Of a stretch of 64,000 nt of DNA, positions 1 through 10,378 are shown in pieces; within the stretch, counting starts at the first letter, position 1, and each line of letters starts with the position of its first letter. Source of the DNA: Xestospongia bergquistia (lineage: Eukaryota; Porifera; Demospongiae; Haplosclerida; Petrosiidae); assembly GCA_963965975.1 (NCBI GenBank), contig OZ014413.1, forward strand, positions 5,714,001 to 5,778,000, in the 5' to 3' direction. The notes under the pieces are model-generated. The model was not told the DNA's origin. It saw only the letters and a program-made list of their open reading frames with translations, and made no database searches. Position numbers and translations under genes: made by a program.

Positions 1-1450
1 CTCTTGGAAATATCCGTCCCCAGTTTAGATAACAACTATAAGCTATTTAATTATTTGCAATTGCTAAGTCACCTGTGATTACCAAAATTGGAGCTGATAC
101 AGTTCTACAGGCAATTGTAGATGAATTGAAGATAATTGAGCAGGTCCACTAAATAAACTCTATACTTACCTTACAAAATTTTGTTTTAAAGGATGAAATA
201 ATTGTTAATGGCCTCTCTTTTGCTATACATGGTACTGTTTCTATGGCATGTGGAAATAACTTAGGCTTGTGTTATATTGGAGGATTCAAGGCTTCATCTG
301 GAGTGCTTCGAAAGTGTCATCACTGTATGGCAACATCAGAAGACATGAGCAATCAGGTAAATTTTTCATGGATTCTGATTATTAATAATGCTTGTTGTAT
401 AGTTCCTTTCCGAATATTTTATTCCAAGGACTAGAGAAAGTCATTGTCATCATCCATCATCATTGAAAGGCTAGCTGTTCATCATGTTTCAACAACATAT
501 GGTTTAAATTGAGATTCTATTCTTAACACCTCAGCTTATTTCCATGTCACTGAGGGACTTATCCCAGATATCATGCATGACGTGCTGGAAGGAGTCGGAC
601 AGTATGAGTTGAAGGACCTGTTGTATCTCGAGAAGTGGCTAGTTACTTGAGAGTATTAATTGACGATCATCGCAATGACTTTTTGAGGCTCTGTCCTTCA
701 TGTTCTGTCACACCAAAATTTCATCTATGTTTCACTATCATAAGTGGATAGATAAACAGGTACATGAATATAAAATCATCTAAGTTCTATTTATTATACA
801 CAGATGTGGACCTCTTGTGCATTTTTTGGTGTATGCGTTATGAGGCGAAACATAATTATTTCAAAAGCATTCCACAAAAAGTGAAATGTTAAGAACATTC
901 CTAAAACTCTAGCTTATTGCCGCCAAAGGCTAATGTGTCTATACATAAACAGTGATAGTGGCATCGATCTTACCAAACAAACGTTAACAGGACCACTATT
1001 ATACTATCAAAATGAAATAAAAGAATATCAAAATGATTTCACAGATGAATCTTTACTTACAAGGTTAACGCCTGTTAAAGTTAGAGGTATACATGTGTAC
1101 TTAAACAGTTTACGCTGGATTCAAATACATGGGACAACGTATAGGCAGGTGGAGTTATATTACTTGATATGAAGCTGACTCCTGTTTTTGGTGTCATTCA
1201 TGATATTCTTGTTGTTGATGTGAACTCATATCATTTTGTTTGTGGGAAACTGATCACTGAATGTTTCAACCATCACTATCATTCCTATGAAGTGAAACGT
1301 GCACAGCCAAAATCTTTCATTATTTGTCAATATAAAGATTTTGTTGGCCACAATGTTCTTGGTCTGCATAAAAGATCTGGTGTTTTTTTTGTTTCTCTTA
1401 AGTATTATATTGCTGAAAAAATAATATATTTCTTTTGTTACTGAAAAAGT
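1..1450 (+). pseudogene. Degenerate transposase-like gene (HDxLEG family)
   Basis: I do not know a formal name for this family. It is a long uncharacterised protein, transposase-like in distribution, seen in many copies in sponge, cnidarian and fish genomes. The remnant reads in order: a piece starting LGNIRPQFR with in-frame stops (about 5-148); an exon with GGFKASSGVLRKCHHCMA (about 190-354, followed by a GT donor); an exon with PDIMHDVLEGVGQYELK ending at a stop (about 525-650); a piece with WCMRYEAKHNYFKSIPQKVKC (826-888) that needs a frame change near 890 to continue into KNIPKTLAYCRQRLMC; and a C-terminal stretch (1169-1444) with FGVIHDILVV and Cys/His-rich text. Blocks keep family order, so this is one old copy. 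Stops and at least one frameshift make it a pseudogene. No terminal inverted repeats were found, and the left end lies outside the window. Confidence 0.6.
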
Positions 1451-1738
1451 GTAACTAACACACTAGAGTATATTCCTAGTATGTGCTGCACACAAAGTGA
1501 TATACACACCAGTGGTTTGTGGATGAAATATGTGACAGACACATAGCTTTTTACCGTGTAAATGGAGAGCAATTTGGTAGTTTATGTAACTTGCAATTAT
1601 CCAGTTATAAACACTTTCAATGTTATTATTAGTCTTGTGTTCATTAAAAAAAGCAAGTGTAATGTTTCCCAAACATTTAAGTCAGTTCCAGTAGTACTAT
1701 AGCTGTTGACTCAGCCTTAAACTACAAGATAAACAGAA

Positions 1739-3322
1739 ATGAAGTACAGAAACGTGTGCGTTCATTCTAAAGGAGCTCTTTTGGTACTGGCAACAAGTAT
1801 GTTACTAATATCTACTACAATAATGTCAGGAGGTCTTTCCACAAATTTTATTAATAACTATTCATATGCCATCTTTGCTGTTATTGCACTTCAATATATC
1901 TCTTATCCTCTTCTTGGATTGTTAAGTGAGAAATGGGTGAGATATAAAGTCATACTGGTTGGAATAATATTAATGTTTGCTGGATTCTTTGTTGCCATAG
2001 TTACATTAGCGACTTTACATTTTATACATTTAAATGATATTACTGAGGCTACTATATGTTTAGTTGCAACATTTCCATATTTTTTGGGATATGGTATACT
2101 TCAAGCTAACGTGATCCAATTTGGTACTGATCAACTTCAATTTGCATCATCTCAAGAGTTAAGTAGTTTTGTTTATTGGGTTTTATACATAAGATATCCT
2201 TTACTAACCTTTATCTTATTAATAGCATCAACTATTACAGTTACAATTTATAAAAATACAATTTATTTTACCTTTTCCTGCAATTTTGGTTATGGTGTGA
2301 TTATTGTCATCGTTGCAGTTTTGTTTTTTTGCTGTTTTAAACATCACTTGGTTATTGAGCCAGCTCAGCATAACAATCCTATCAAAGTAATATGGAGAGT
2401 AATGAGATATGCTTTAACTCACAAACAACCAATGAGACGTAGTGCCTTTACATATGGAGAGCTCCCACCATCTAGACTTGATTTATGTAAAGAGAGATAT
2501 GGAGGACCATTTACTACAGAACAAGTAGAGAATGTCAAAAGCTTTTTATACATACTTAGTATTATTTTAGGGGCATTTGGATTTGGATTTCTTGATACTA
2601 AAAACAAAATTTCTGATCAGTACTTAAAATTTATGCAAAAAGATGTTCCTAACAGTTTCATAGAAAATCTTCTACTGATATATCCTCTGGCAGTTCCTTA
2701 CATTTTCATTGTATTTGTTGTTCCTTTCTATCAGTTTATAATAGTTCCTTTCTTTTCTCACTGCATTCCTAGTATGTTGAAACGTATGTGGGTTGGGCTA
2801 GTGGCACTGTTAGTAGAATCAATAATCACAAGTTTTGTTAGTCATTTCATGACTAAAGATATCAGAAATGCTTTAATTAATGACAATATGTGTTTGACCT
2901 TCACTAACAACATAACTTTTCAAAATGGACTTCAATCAGATATACTCACACTGCCTTTCTATATAATGGCTCTTCCTCAGTTTTTGTCTGGTATTAGTAT
3001 TTTCTTTGTTCATTTCACAAGTATTGAGTTTATTTTAGCTCAAGGTCTGCGTACTATGCAAGGATTGTTAATTGGGATATGGTTCATGCACTTTAGCATT
3101 TATTGTTTAACATTAACCTTATCAAATTCTTGGTTAGGTTGTCACTGGGAGTATTATGCTGTTAAATCTACTGTTGTTTTAATCTCAGTCATTGTTTATA
3201 CTATTGCTGCATATAAATACAAACATAGACAACGTAATGAACTATCTGACGTTAATGAAAGACTTATCATTGCAGAATATATTGAAAGACAACTAGTGCA
3301 AGAATATGGTACAAATGATTGA
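1739..3322 (+). CDS. POT/PTR-family transporter (SLC15-like), copy 1
   Basis: This 527-codon, intronless gene encodes a multi-pass plasma-membrane or lysosomal transporter of the proton-coupled oligopeptide transporter family within the MFS. The family imports di/tripeptides, histidine or related solutes; the substrate here is unknown. Seen: about ten or more hydrophobic segments; VIQFGTDQLQ near residue 122, matching the family's FGADQ region; YGGPFTTEQVENVKSFLYIL near 251, typical of the SLC15/PHT central loop; and the C-terminal block QFLSGISIFF...EFILAQGLRTMQGLLIG, which corresponds to the POT signature before the last helices. I cannot find the usual ExxER motif in the first helix, so coupling may differ. 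The ATG follows a stop-rich leader and is conserved in the paralogue at 55305, which supports this start. A polyadenylation signal lies at 3552-3557. The C-tail is hydrophilic (KYKHRQRNELSDVNERL). Confidence 0.85.
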   Translation: MKYRNVCVHSKGALLVLATSMLLISTTIMSGGLSTNFINNYSYAIFAVIALQYISYPLLGLLSEKWVRYKVILVGIILMFAGFFVAIVTLATLHFIHLNDITEATICLVATFPYFLGYGILQANVIQFGTDQLQFASSQELSSFVYWVLYIRYPLLTFILLIASTITVTIYKNTIYFTFSCNFGYGVIIVIVAVLFFCCFKHHLVIEPAQHNNPIKVIWRVMRYALTHKQPMRRSAFTYGELPPSRLDLCKERYGGPFTTEQVENVKSFLYILSIILGAFGFGFLDTKNKISDQYLKFMQKDVPNSFIENLLLIYPLAVPYIFIVFVVPFYQFIIVPFFSHCIPSMLKRMWVGLVALLVESIITSFVSHFMTKDIRNALINDNMCLTFTNNITFQNGLQSDILTLPFYIMALPQFLSGISIFFVHFTSIEFILAQGLRTMQGLLIGIWFMHFSIYCLTLTLSNSWLGCHWEYYAVKSTVVLISVIVYTIAAYKYKHRQRNELSDVNERLIIAEYIERQLVQEYGTND

Positions 3323-3551
3323 TGTAGTTCCTAATAGGATGAATACTACAATGTCCATAACTGATTTGTGTTATTATGACTGCTAAAATAATACAATACC
3401 CAATATAATACTGTACACAATTGATTCCAATTTTTCAATAATGTAGACTTTTAGATTTGTTGGTTCAGTTAATACAATTAAATGTTTACTGTAAGTTTTA
3501 ATTTAATGAGTTAATTTTATGTTTATCTTTGTATGCCATTTTATTACTGAG

Positions 3552-3557
3552 AATAAA
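3552..3557 (+). promoter_or_regulatory. Polyadenylation signal AATAAA of POT copy 1
   Basis: Canonical hexamer about 230 bases after the stop codon, in AT-rich 3' flank. Choice of signal is inference. Confidence 0.4.
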
Positions 3558-3899
3558 ACATGATAGAAGTTAAACAAGAGTGTAACTATTATTAAAAATA
3601 ACCATTTTTAAAAGCTACATATCTAAGCAGCTGAAAATAAATGCAATGGTAGATTAAAGCTCATTTCTATTATCTTAAACATACAAATAATCATGAGTGT
3701 GATGTCTTGCCATTCCAACATGTAATAGAGTATTTCTATATTTTGCTATATTAAAACTAATTAAATGTGAATAAGACTTTGTTACTTAGACTTTACTAAA
3801 TACAGCTCCTGTTAAATCAGATTTGAATTTATATAGTTTGTAATTGATTGTCTTTTAATATCCAGGCTGTTCTCAGTGTTTTGCTGGTTTAGCATTTTT

Positions 3900-4150
3900 G
3901 GGTTTCAGTTTATAAATTTTGAGTTTATTCTAGCTCTAAGTCCTCATATTATGCAAAGATTGTTAAGTGGAATATGTTACATTCACTATTAGTACTTACT
4001 ATGTGTAGTTTAGTTTATTTACCTTTTGATTTTGTTGTTACTGGAAGAACTATGTTATGAAGATAGAAGTTGTATTCATCTCAGTTATTGTTTGCTCTGT
4101 TGCTGATGTCAATGAGATAGTTACTACAGTTACACAAATATACTAATTAG
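3900..4150 (+). pseudogene. Decayed C-terminal fragment of a POT gene
   Basis: The text encodes FQFINFEFILALSPHIMQRL (3902-3961), clearly related to the POT C-terminal block of the neighbouring gene. It is followed by decayed matches to the last helix and to the SDVNE tail, and no full frame survives. An equivalent fragment lies at 57415-57690 after POT copy 2, so a tandem POT array existed before the block was duplicated. Confidence 0.65.
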
Positions 4151-4786
4151 AGCAAGAGTTCAGAAGAATGATTATGATGACGACTCGTTGGTTTTAACTT
4201 TTTCTTTTAAAGTAGTAACAGGTTTATTTTTCACATTTTTTATAGGCTTTGTTTATCTGTTATACATAATTACACATCAAGGGATATATTTTATCATGAT
4301 GACTCTATTCAAAATATATCATTCGAGAAAATAATTCAGTTGTTTTCACTCCAGTCTAGGTTTTAGTTGTCAGCAAGAAGAGGGTACTGGTATCTTTATT
4401 GTAGGATTACTAACACAAGTACATATATCATACCTCCAAAAAAAACATGTTTGACGTGACGGGTTTATTACTATAGACTAACTCCTGTTTGAGGGAAGTA
4501 ACTTGTCTTCAAGAACTTAACTATGACACATATAAACACCACCCACATTACTATCTAGTGTAGTGATTATGCTTTACATTATCTCTGCTATTTTCATCTC
4601 ATAGTGTTGAAGGAACACCCAGCCTGCTTACTTTCATTTTGATTAATATACAAACATTCTTTTACACTTACATCGATGGAAATCCCTTCACCATCTTTCC
4701 AAATGCCTTCTATAAAAGTTGTCTTATTTAGTTACATATGTCATTAGATAAAGTAGTTTAATTGAACATTAAAATGATTTATGTAG

Positions 4787-5002
4787 TATGAAAACATCAC
4801 ATGAAGATGTTGCTTTGACAACCAGTCCAGCTTATAGTGTTATAAACACTGATGCTAAGTGAGATACTAGGAGAGATATTTTGAATAATAATATTTTGTT
4901 TGTAGTAAACTCAAAGAAACATTGTATGCAGTAACTGGTCAAGAACCAACTGAAGTCATTTCTCCACAAGTCCATACTTATCAAAAAGATGAAATATTGT
5001 AG
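4787..5002 (+). pseudogene. Two orphan 3' exons encoding a receptor-like cytoplasmic tail
   Basis: Exon 4787-4858 (acceptor TAG before it, donor GTGAGA after it) and exon 4906-5002 (acceptor TGTAG) join in phase. They give a hydrophilic tail that starts MKTSHEDVALTTSPAYSVIN, continues through KLKETLYAVTG and HTYQKDEIL, and ends at TAG. Three tyrosines sit in short polar contexts (PAYSVI, TLYAVT, HTYQK), as in sponge receptor tails. No transmembrane exon or ectodomain is visible upstream; a POT duplicate lies there instead. Either this is the remnant of a receptor gene whose 5' part was lost, or its 5' exons are too degraded to see. It is called a pseudogene because no start region can be supported. 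Confidence 0.45.
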
Positions 5003-5249
5003 ACCATATACTCAATATTAACATTGTTTTATGTTACTGTTAATGGTTCTACTTAATATTTACTAGACCCTCTGTACGTCTTGTTTTCAAATATTTAAAA
5101 AATCATGTGATATGTAGAATTCAAAATTAATGATATGCTTATGAAATGGAGGTTCCAGAAAATCTATATTTACATTAAATTGTAATATAATATAAATAAA
5201 TATGGAGTGGGCAAATGACAACTTTGTCAATAATAAAACTTTATGATAC

Positions 5250-5860
5250 TACTCTCCAATCAACTGTATTATAACATCACTATGCAGAATGTTGGCATAG
5301 AGAGACATATCATCCAAATAACGTGTTGGGAGGAATGGAAGATAAAGATTGTAGTTTACAAAGGAACTGAGTTGTGTCTTAAATATAAGATAATAAGTAG
5401 GAGACAAGTTGTCGAAGATGGTATCCAACAAATCTGAGATGTTTTCAGTTGGGGAGTTGATAGAAGACAACAATAGGAAGTCCACTCCTTGTGAATTTCA
5501 GGAAGAAGGTAAAATCAAGTTTTACAAACTTGAAAAGGAGTGAGGAACTTCTTGGTCTTCTTATCAACAAAATCCTTACAATATTTATCATTTAGTTTTG
5601 TTGCTAATATGTTTGAAAGGTTTGGGTGACATCACTTGCAAGTTTTAGGTAGTTGTCTGGATTATTGAGTTGTCTGTAAGCTTCTTGTAGATAATCCTTG
5701 TTTCCAAATCTACCACAGCTGATCCTCTATCTGCTTTCTTAATGACGATTTCATCTCTATTTCTCAGATCTTTTACTGCTTTGAATTCTTCCCAAGAGAG
5801 ATTGTTATATGTTCTTTCATTAGTGTGTAAGAAATGTATCTCGTAACTGTCTTAATGTAA
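5250..5860 (-). mobile_element. Broken Penelope-like reverse transcriptase fragment
   Basis: The minus strand carries text resembling the N-terminal part of Penelope-like reverse transcriptases: a block like IVIKKADRGSAVV near 5710-5760, then SSINSPTENISDLLDT near 5420-5470, which matches the family's RPI-SS-SPTE block. It is an old fragment, broken in several places, with no ends recognisable. The family assignment rests on these blocks only and other non-LTR retroelements are possible. Confidence 0.5.
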
Positions 5861-5989
5861 GAGTCTAAACACTCATCTCTGCCTTTTCTAGACATCCAAA
5901 CCATCACTAGCAATAATAATGAAGTTTGAACTGATATGTGTAAAGGAAAGGCAAGGAAAGGCATAGACATAGGGGCCTGGAGAAATGCT

Positions 5990-7190
5990 GTAAATCATGT
6001 TCTTGAGCTATATGACCTCTAGTCAGAAATGATTGAGAAACGCTCGAAAGGGTATCCTATTGACTTTTCTTTTACCATGAGATTTAACTTTTTGCTTGAG
6101 AGTCACATAACATCTTTTAACTTAAAGCAATTTTCTCACCTAACATAAAAGACAAATAAACTCTTATAACTACAAAAGAATAGATCTGAGTTTAATGTTA
6201 CATTAAAACACTATTATTTCTTGATGATTGATTATAAAAACAAATGGGTCATAATAAAACAAACTATACTATAATTATAATAACACCCAAGACAACATAA
6301 TATGATTAGAATTCAAATTATCAGGAACTAAAAGTGTCTTACAACATGAGATCATTATCTACATAGAAGAAAGCTTGTGATTTATGGGTTGATTTAAAAT
6401 CTTTTGATGGCTTTAAGCTAACATGATCAGATTACCCTGATAACATAGCTCACATGGGACCTACATTTAATATAAATGTATTGACTGTTCATAGAACTGG
6501 AAACTGTGTTGTCTTATTAGTGAGAGAAACCATGCCTCTTCCATCATCAAAGCAAAAGGGATATACTTCCAATGTAATTCCTATCCTATGTTTAATAGAT
6601 ATATCACACATATATATCCTGAAATAAGTGGACTGTCTCATGGATCTTTTTTTCTTAGGATTATGTGAACAACAATTATAAATACTTGAGATTGGTAGGA
6701 GTGGTCTTCTTGGTGACTATTGTGCTTTACATTATTCATTGTATTCTAATAACAGGAATTTCTACATTATTATGACAATGTTAAAATTTTTAATCCTCTT
6801 GGTACCAAAGTATAATTACACAAGCTTGGTATGTTCATGTATATTTTTTATAATATCTGAACTTGACAATTGATTAATTTATATAATTTATGATTGTTCT
6901 ACCATATTCTTGACAATCTTACTCTTAATTTGTGCTGACATTCCATTGTGTAGAACATCAATATTTAGTTTACTACTGGTGCATTTACAATTATCCTATT
7001 TCCACTATTATCAACTTTCATGTAGTAATTGTATTTATTTATATAGTTAATAATAAAGAAAGCATAAAGTATAACAATCAAAACAATAACAAAGTAGTGT
7101 AGCAACAAGAATGCAGCATATAAAAAGGTAAAACAATTTAGGTTTATTACCAAATTAACTTAACAATTCTTGTTCATGATGATGTTCTGT
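5990..7190. other. Gene-poor AT-rich interval
   Basis: No supported gene. A 62-codon hydrophobic minus-strand reading frame (6965-7153) has no recognisable homology or splice context and looks like chance in AT-rich 3' flank. The minus-strand signal AATAAA at 7143-7148 probably serves the receptor gene ending at 7194. Confidence 0.5.
7143..7148 (-). promoter_or_regulatory. Polyadenylation signal for the SRCR-EGF gene
   Basis: AATAAA on the minus strand about 50 bases past the stop codon at 7194, a usual spacing for a compact sponge gene. Confidence 0.4.
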
Positions 7191-7662
7191 CTCTTATATC
7201 TCTCTCTTGTCATCAAAGTATAGTGGATTCTTTCTAGCAATATTATCATCAGAAAGATCATATTGCTGTATCTTATGTTTTTGTTTGATAATAAGAAATA
7301 TCACAATTGCAACAATCAAACAAATAACTATAAGAGACAGAAAACATAAATTATCCACTGTCTTCATTGAGTGAAGACATGTATTAATAATACCTGCAGT
7401 GACTATAGTTGTTGTAGGCACAGCAATATAAAGATTTCTGCTTGGTTCTGATAACTACATGGCATTATAATGTATAAACACATTAAAATACATTAACTTA
7501 CTGTTTCATGATCTAGAGTTTTTGTTGGTGTAACCTGAGAAGCTATTAAAATGAAAATATGATGATATACATATAATTGATACCACCTCTCAATATTTAT
7601 ACTATTTTTTAATCAAGTATAAATATTCTTTATTTAAATACATTGACTTTAAATAGTCTCAC

Positions 7663-10325
7663 CTTCACAACTGAACCCATTGTCAACCAAAGAGTAACCT
7701 GAAGTGCATTCACAATAGAATGATCCATTATTGTTAACACATCTTTGGCTACAACCTCCATTATTTTGAGCACACTCGTCAATGTCTTCATAAGGAATAT
7801 GAACTAAAATATAATTTAGTAGATAACTAACCAAAGCAAGTATGATTATCAATGTCCATGTAATAGCCAATGTGACATGTACACTGATAACTACCAACAC
7901 TATTATAGCAACCTTGAGTACATTTGGTTGCATTGAGTGAACACTCATTTATGTCTATATTAAATTATAAAAAAATGAAGAATAAATAACAAATTAATGA
8001 ATATTTCATACTACAATAATAGTATACATATTATTACCGAGACAAGTGTGGTTATTGTCAAATTGATATCCTGACAGACAAGTACAAAGATAGCTTCTAG
8101 TAATGTTGATAGCAATTGACTACAACCAGAAATCCCTTAACTACACTCATTGATATCTTGCATAAAAAGTATTCTATTTTGATTAATAGATCTAATGAGC
8201 TTACCACTGCAGGTCCTATTTTTTAATGTGTTCAATGTATATTCTGATTGACATGCACAATGATATGAACCAATTGTGTTCAAGCATATATGAACACAGT
8301 TATCAATAGCATTTTTGCATTCATTAATTACTAGAAACTGATTACTAACCAATACACCTATGTCCATCTATTTCGAGAGTGAATCCAGAATTACAGGAAC
8401 ATGTGTAAGTGACAGGAGTGTTAATACAGGTCTGAGTACAACCTCCATTAAATGTAATATTACACTCATTGATTTCTATAATCACAAATGAAAACAGAGT
8501 GTTATTGTTAGTCAGTATTGTTCAAACCTGTACAGTTATAGCTATTAATGTCCATTAAATATCCAGTCAGACAAGAACAAGAATAGCTACCAATAGTGTT
8601 TTGACAATTCTGTTCACATCCTCCATTATGACTTGCACATTCATTGATATCTGTTCACCATAAGCAATGTGAATCATTATAATGCATTGATTATCTTACC
8701 AAGACAAGTGTGGTCATCACTGCCAAGTTGGTATCCATTCTGGCAGATACAGCTATAACTTCCAATGGTATTACTACATATTTGAGAACAGCCAGATATA
8801 CCTTCACTACACTCATCAATATCTATGAATGACATTAATGTAGATATCAAATACCTTTGTACAATATTACCTGAACAAAATATATTATTAACTAATCTAA
8901 AGCCAGACTGGCAAGAACAATTGAATAATCGTACTGTATTAATACAGATTTGTTCACAGCCACCATTATCAGTGTCACACTCATTGATATCTATAATGTA
9001 ATGTAAAAAATAATTCCAAAGAATCATTTAACAGAAGTCAATTACCTGAACAGTTATGTTTATTATTATCTAGTGAGTAACCAATTGCCTGACAAGAACA
9101 CTTGTAACTACCCATAGTATTAGTACAAGTCTCTTCACAACCTCCATTATTATGAGAACACTCATTTATATCTAGTGAAATATATCATCTTTCATATTTA
9201 CTAACTACTTTAACTTACCCTGACATGTGTAGTTATCATACAAAAGTTTAAATCCAGTATAGCAAGTAGAATAATAGCCTCCAATAATATTATGACAGCT
9301 CTGATTACAACTGGATAGTCCTTCTGAACACTCATCAATTTCTAAACAAAAGTATACTAGTATTATCACAACCTATAGAACTTACCATCACATGTTCTAC
9401 CATTACTAGCCAGTCTTTTCCCTGACTTACAAGTACAATATAAGAATTATTAGAGTTATGACAAGTATGCTCACAGACATTCAGATTTGCAGCACAATCA
9501 TTAGCAATACCTGTACAAATACATGTATATCTATAATTGAATCTGTATCTATTATTGACTGGAACATCCATGTCTATCTTCATCAAGTGTGTATCCAGTG
9601 TTACATTGACAGTAGTAAGATCCAATTTGATTAATACACTCTTGATTGCAAACCACCATTGTTAGTATCACATCGTTAATATCATAACAATTGAGTCCAT
9701 TGGACAACTGGTAGCCTGGTTCACAATCACAGACATAACTTCCATTAGTGTTATAACAGTTGTGTTCACAAAGATGAGTACCATTTGTACATTCATTGAT
9801 ATCTAAAGAAAGTACAATCATATTATTGTCATTTTATGTTACATTACCATTACAACTTTGTCTATCAGTTGTGTTCAATAAGAATCCAGTATTGCAGGAA
9901 CACTGATAACTTCCCTGTGTGTTAGTACATATTTGAGTGCAATCTCCATTACTTAACAAACACTCATTGGTATCTATGATTTGTGTACTCTCAATTATAA
10001 ATATTATATATTACTAACTAACACAAGTTTTCTGATTATTCATAAGATGGTATCCAGTAAAGCAGGAAAAAAGATAGGAACTTTCTGTGTTGACACAATT
10101 ATGATTACATCCATTAATTGCAAGAGTTCATTCATCTACATCTTATGAAATATCATATCATACTATATAGGAAATTATATTGTTAATAATCTTACCATCA
10201 CAATGATGGTTATCAGAGTTAATGACATAGCCAGTATTACATGAGCAGTAATAACTACCAATTGTATTATGACAAGAATACTCACATCCTCCATTATTAC
10301 TGAGACACTCATTATTATCTGTTAC
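7663..10325 (-). other. cbEGF-like domain array (about sixteen domains)
   Basis: Repeated pattern D-I-N/D-E-C..N.GGC...C.NT.GSY.C.C..GY.L......C, with exons of about 125 bases separated by introns of 40-90 bases. The exon 9552-9803 encodes two domains, all others one. The DINEC start and the Tyr/Phe after the fifth cysteine predict calcium binding and a rod-like stalk. One domain (about 10018-10143) has TGA where the first cysteine codon should be; one (9385-9512) is frameshifted after NNSY; one (8040-8155) has both a stop and a shift. Confidence 0.8.
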
Positions 10326-10378
10326 AAATGAATACATATTTCAATACAAAACATCTCAAAAAAGAAAACGTTAACAGA

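Larger units (their letters stand above)
1555..4620. repeat. Segmental duplication, copy 1 (POT gene and flanks)
   Basis: About 3 kb that matches 55045-58175 in the same orientation. The match begins before the gene (shared text around 1570-1640 and 55065-55130), covers the whole POT gene, and continues through the 3' flank to the shared stretch reading ACTATCTAGTGTAGTG near 4550 (ACTATCTAGTATAGTA near 58110). Non-coding flanks are more diverged than the coding part, as expected if the gene is under selection. Confidence 0.8.

Noticed and set aside
6965-7153. 62-codon hydrophobic minus-strand reading frame
   Set aside because: Low-complexity AT-rich text downstream of a stop and close to the polyadenylation signal; no homologue or splice context.
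10120-10130. TGA at a cysteine position of an EGF domain as possible selenocysteine codon
   Set aside because: Neighbouring exons carry other stop types and shifts, no SECIS-like hairpin was noticed in the 3' flank, and selenocysteine in an EGF disulfide would be without precedent to my knowledge. A plain nonsense change is simpler.
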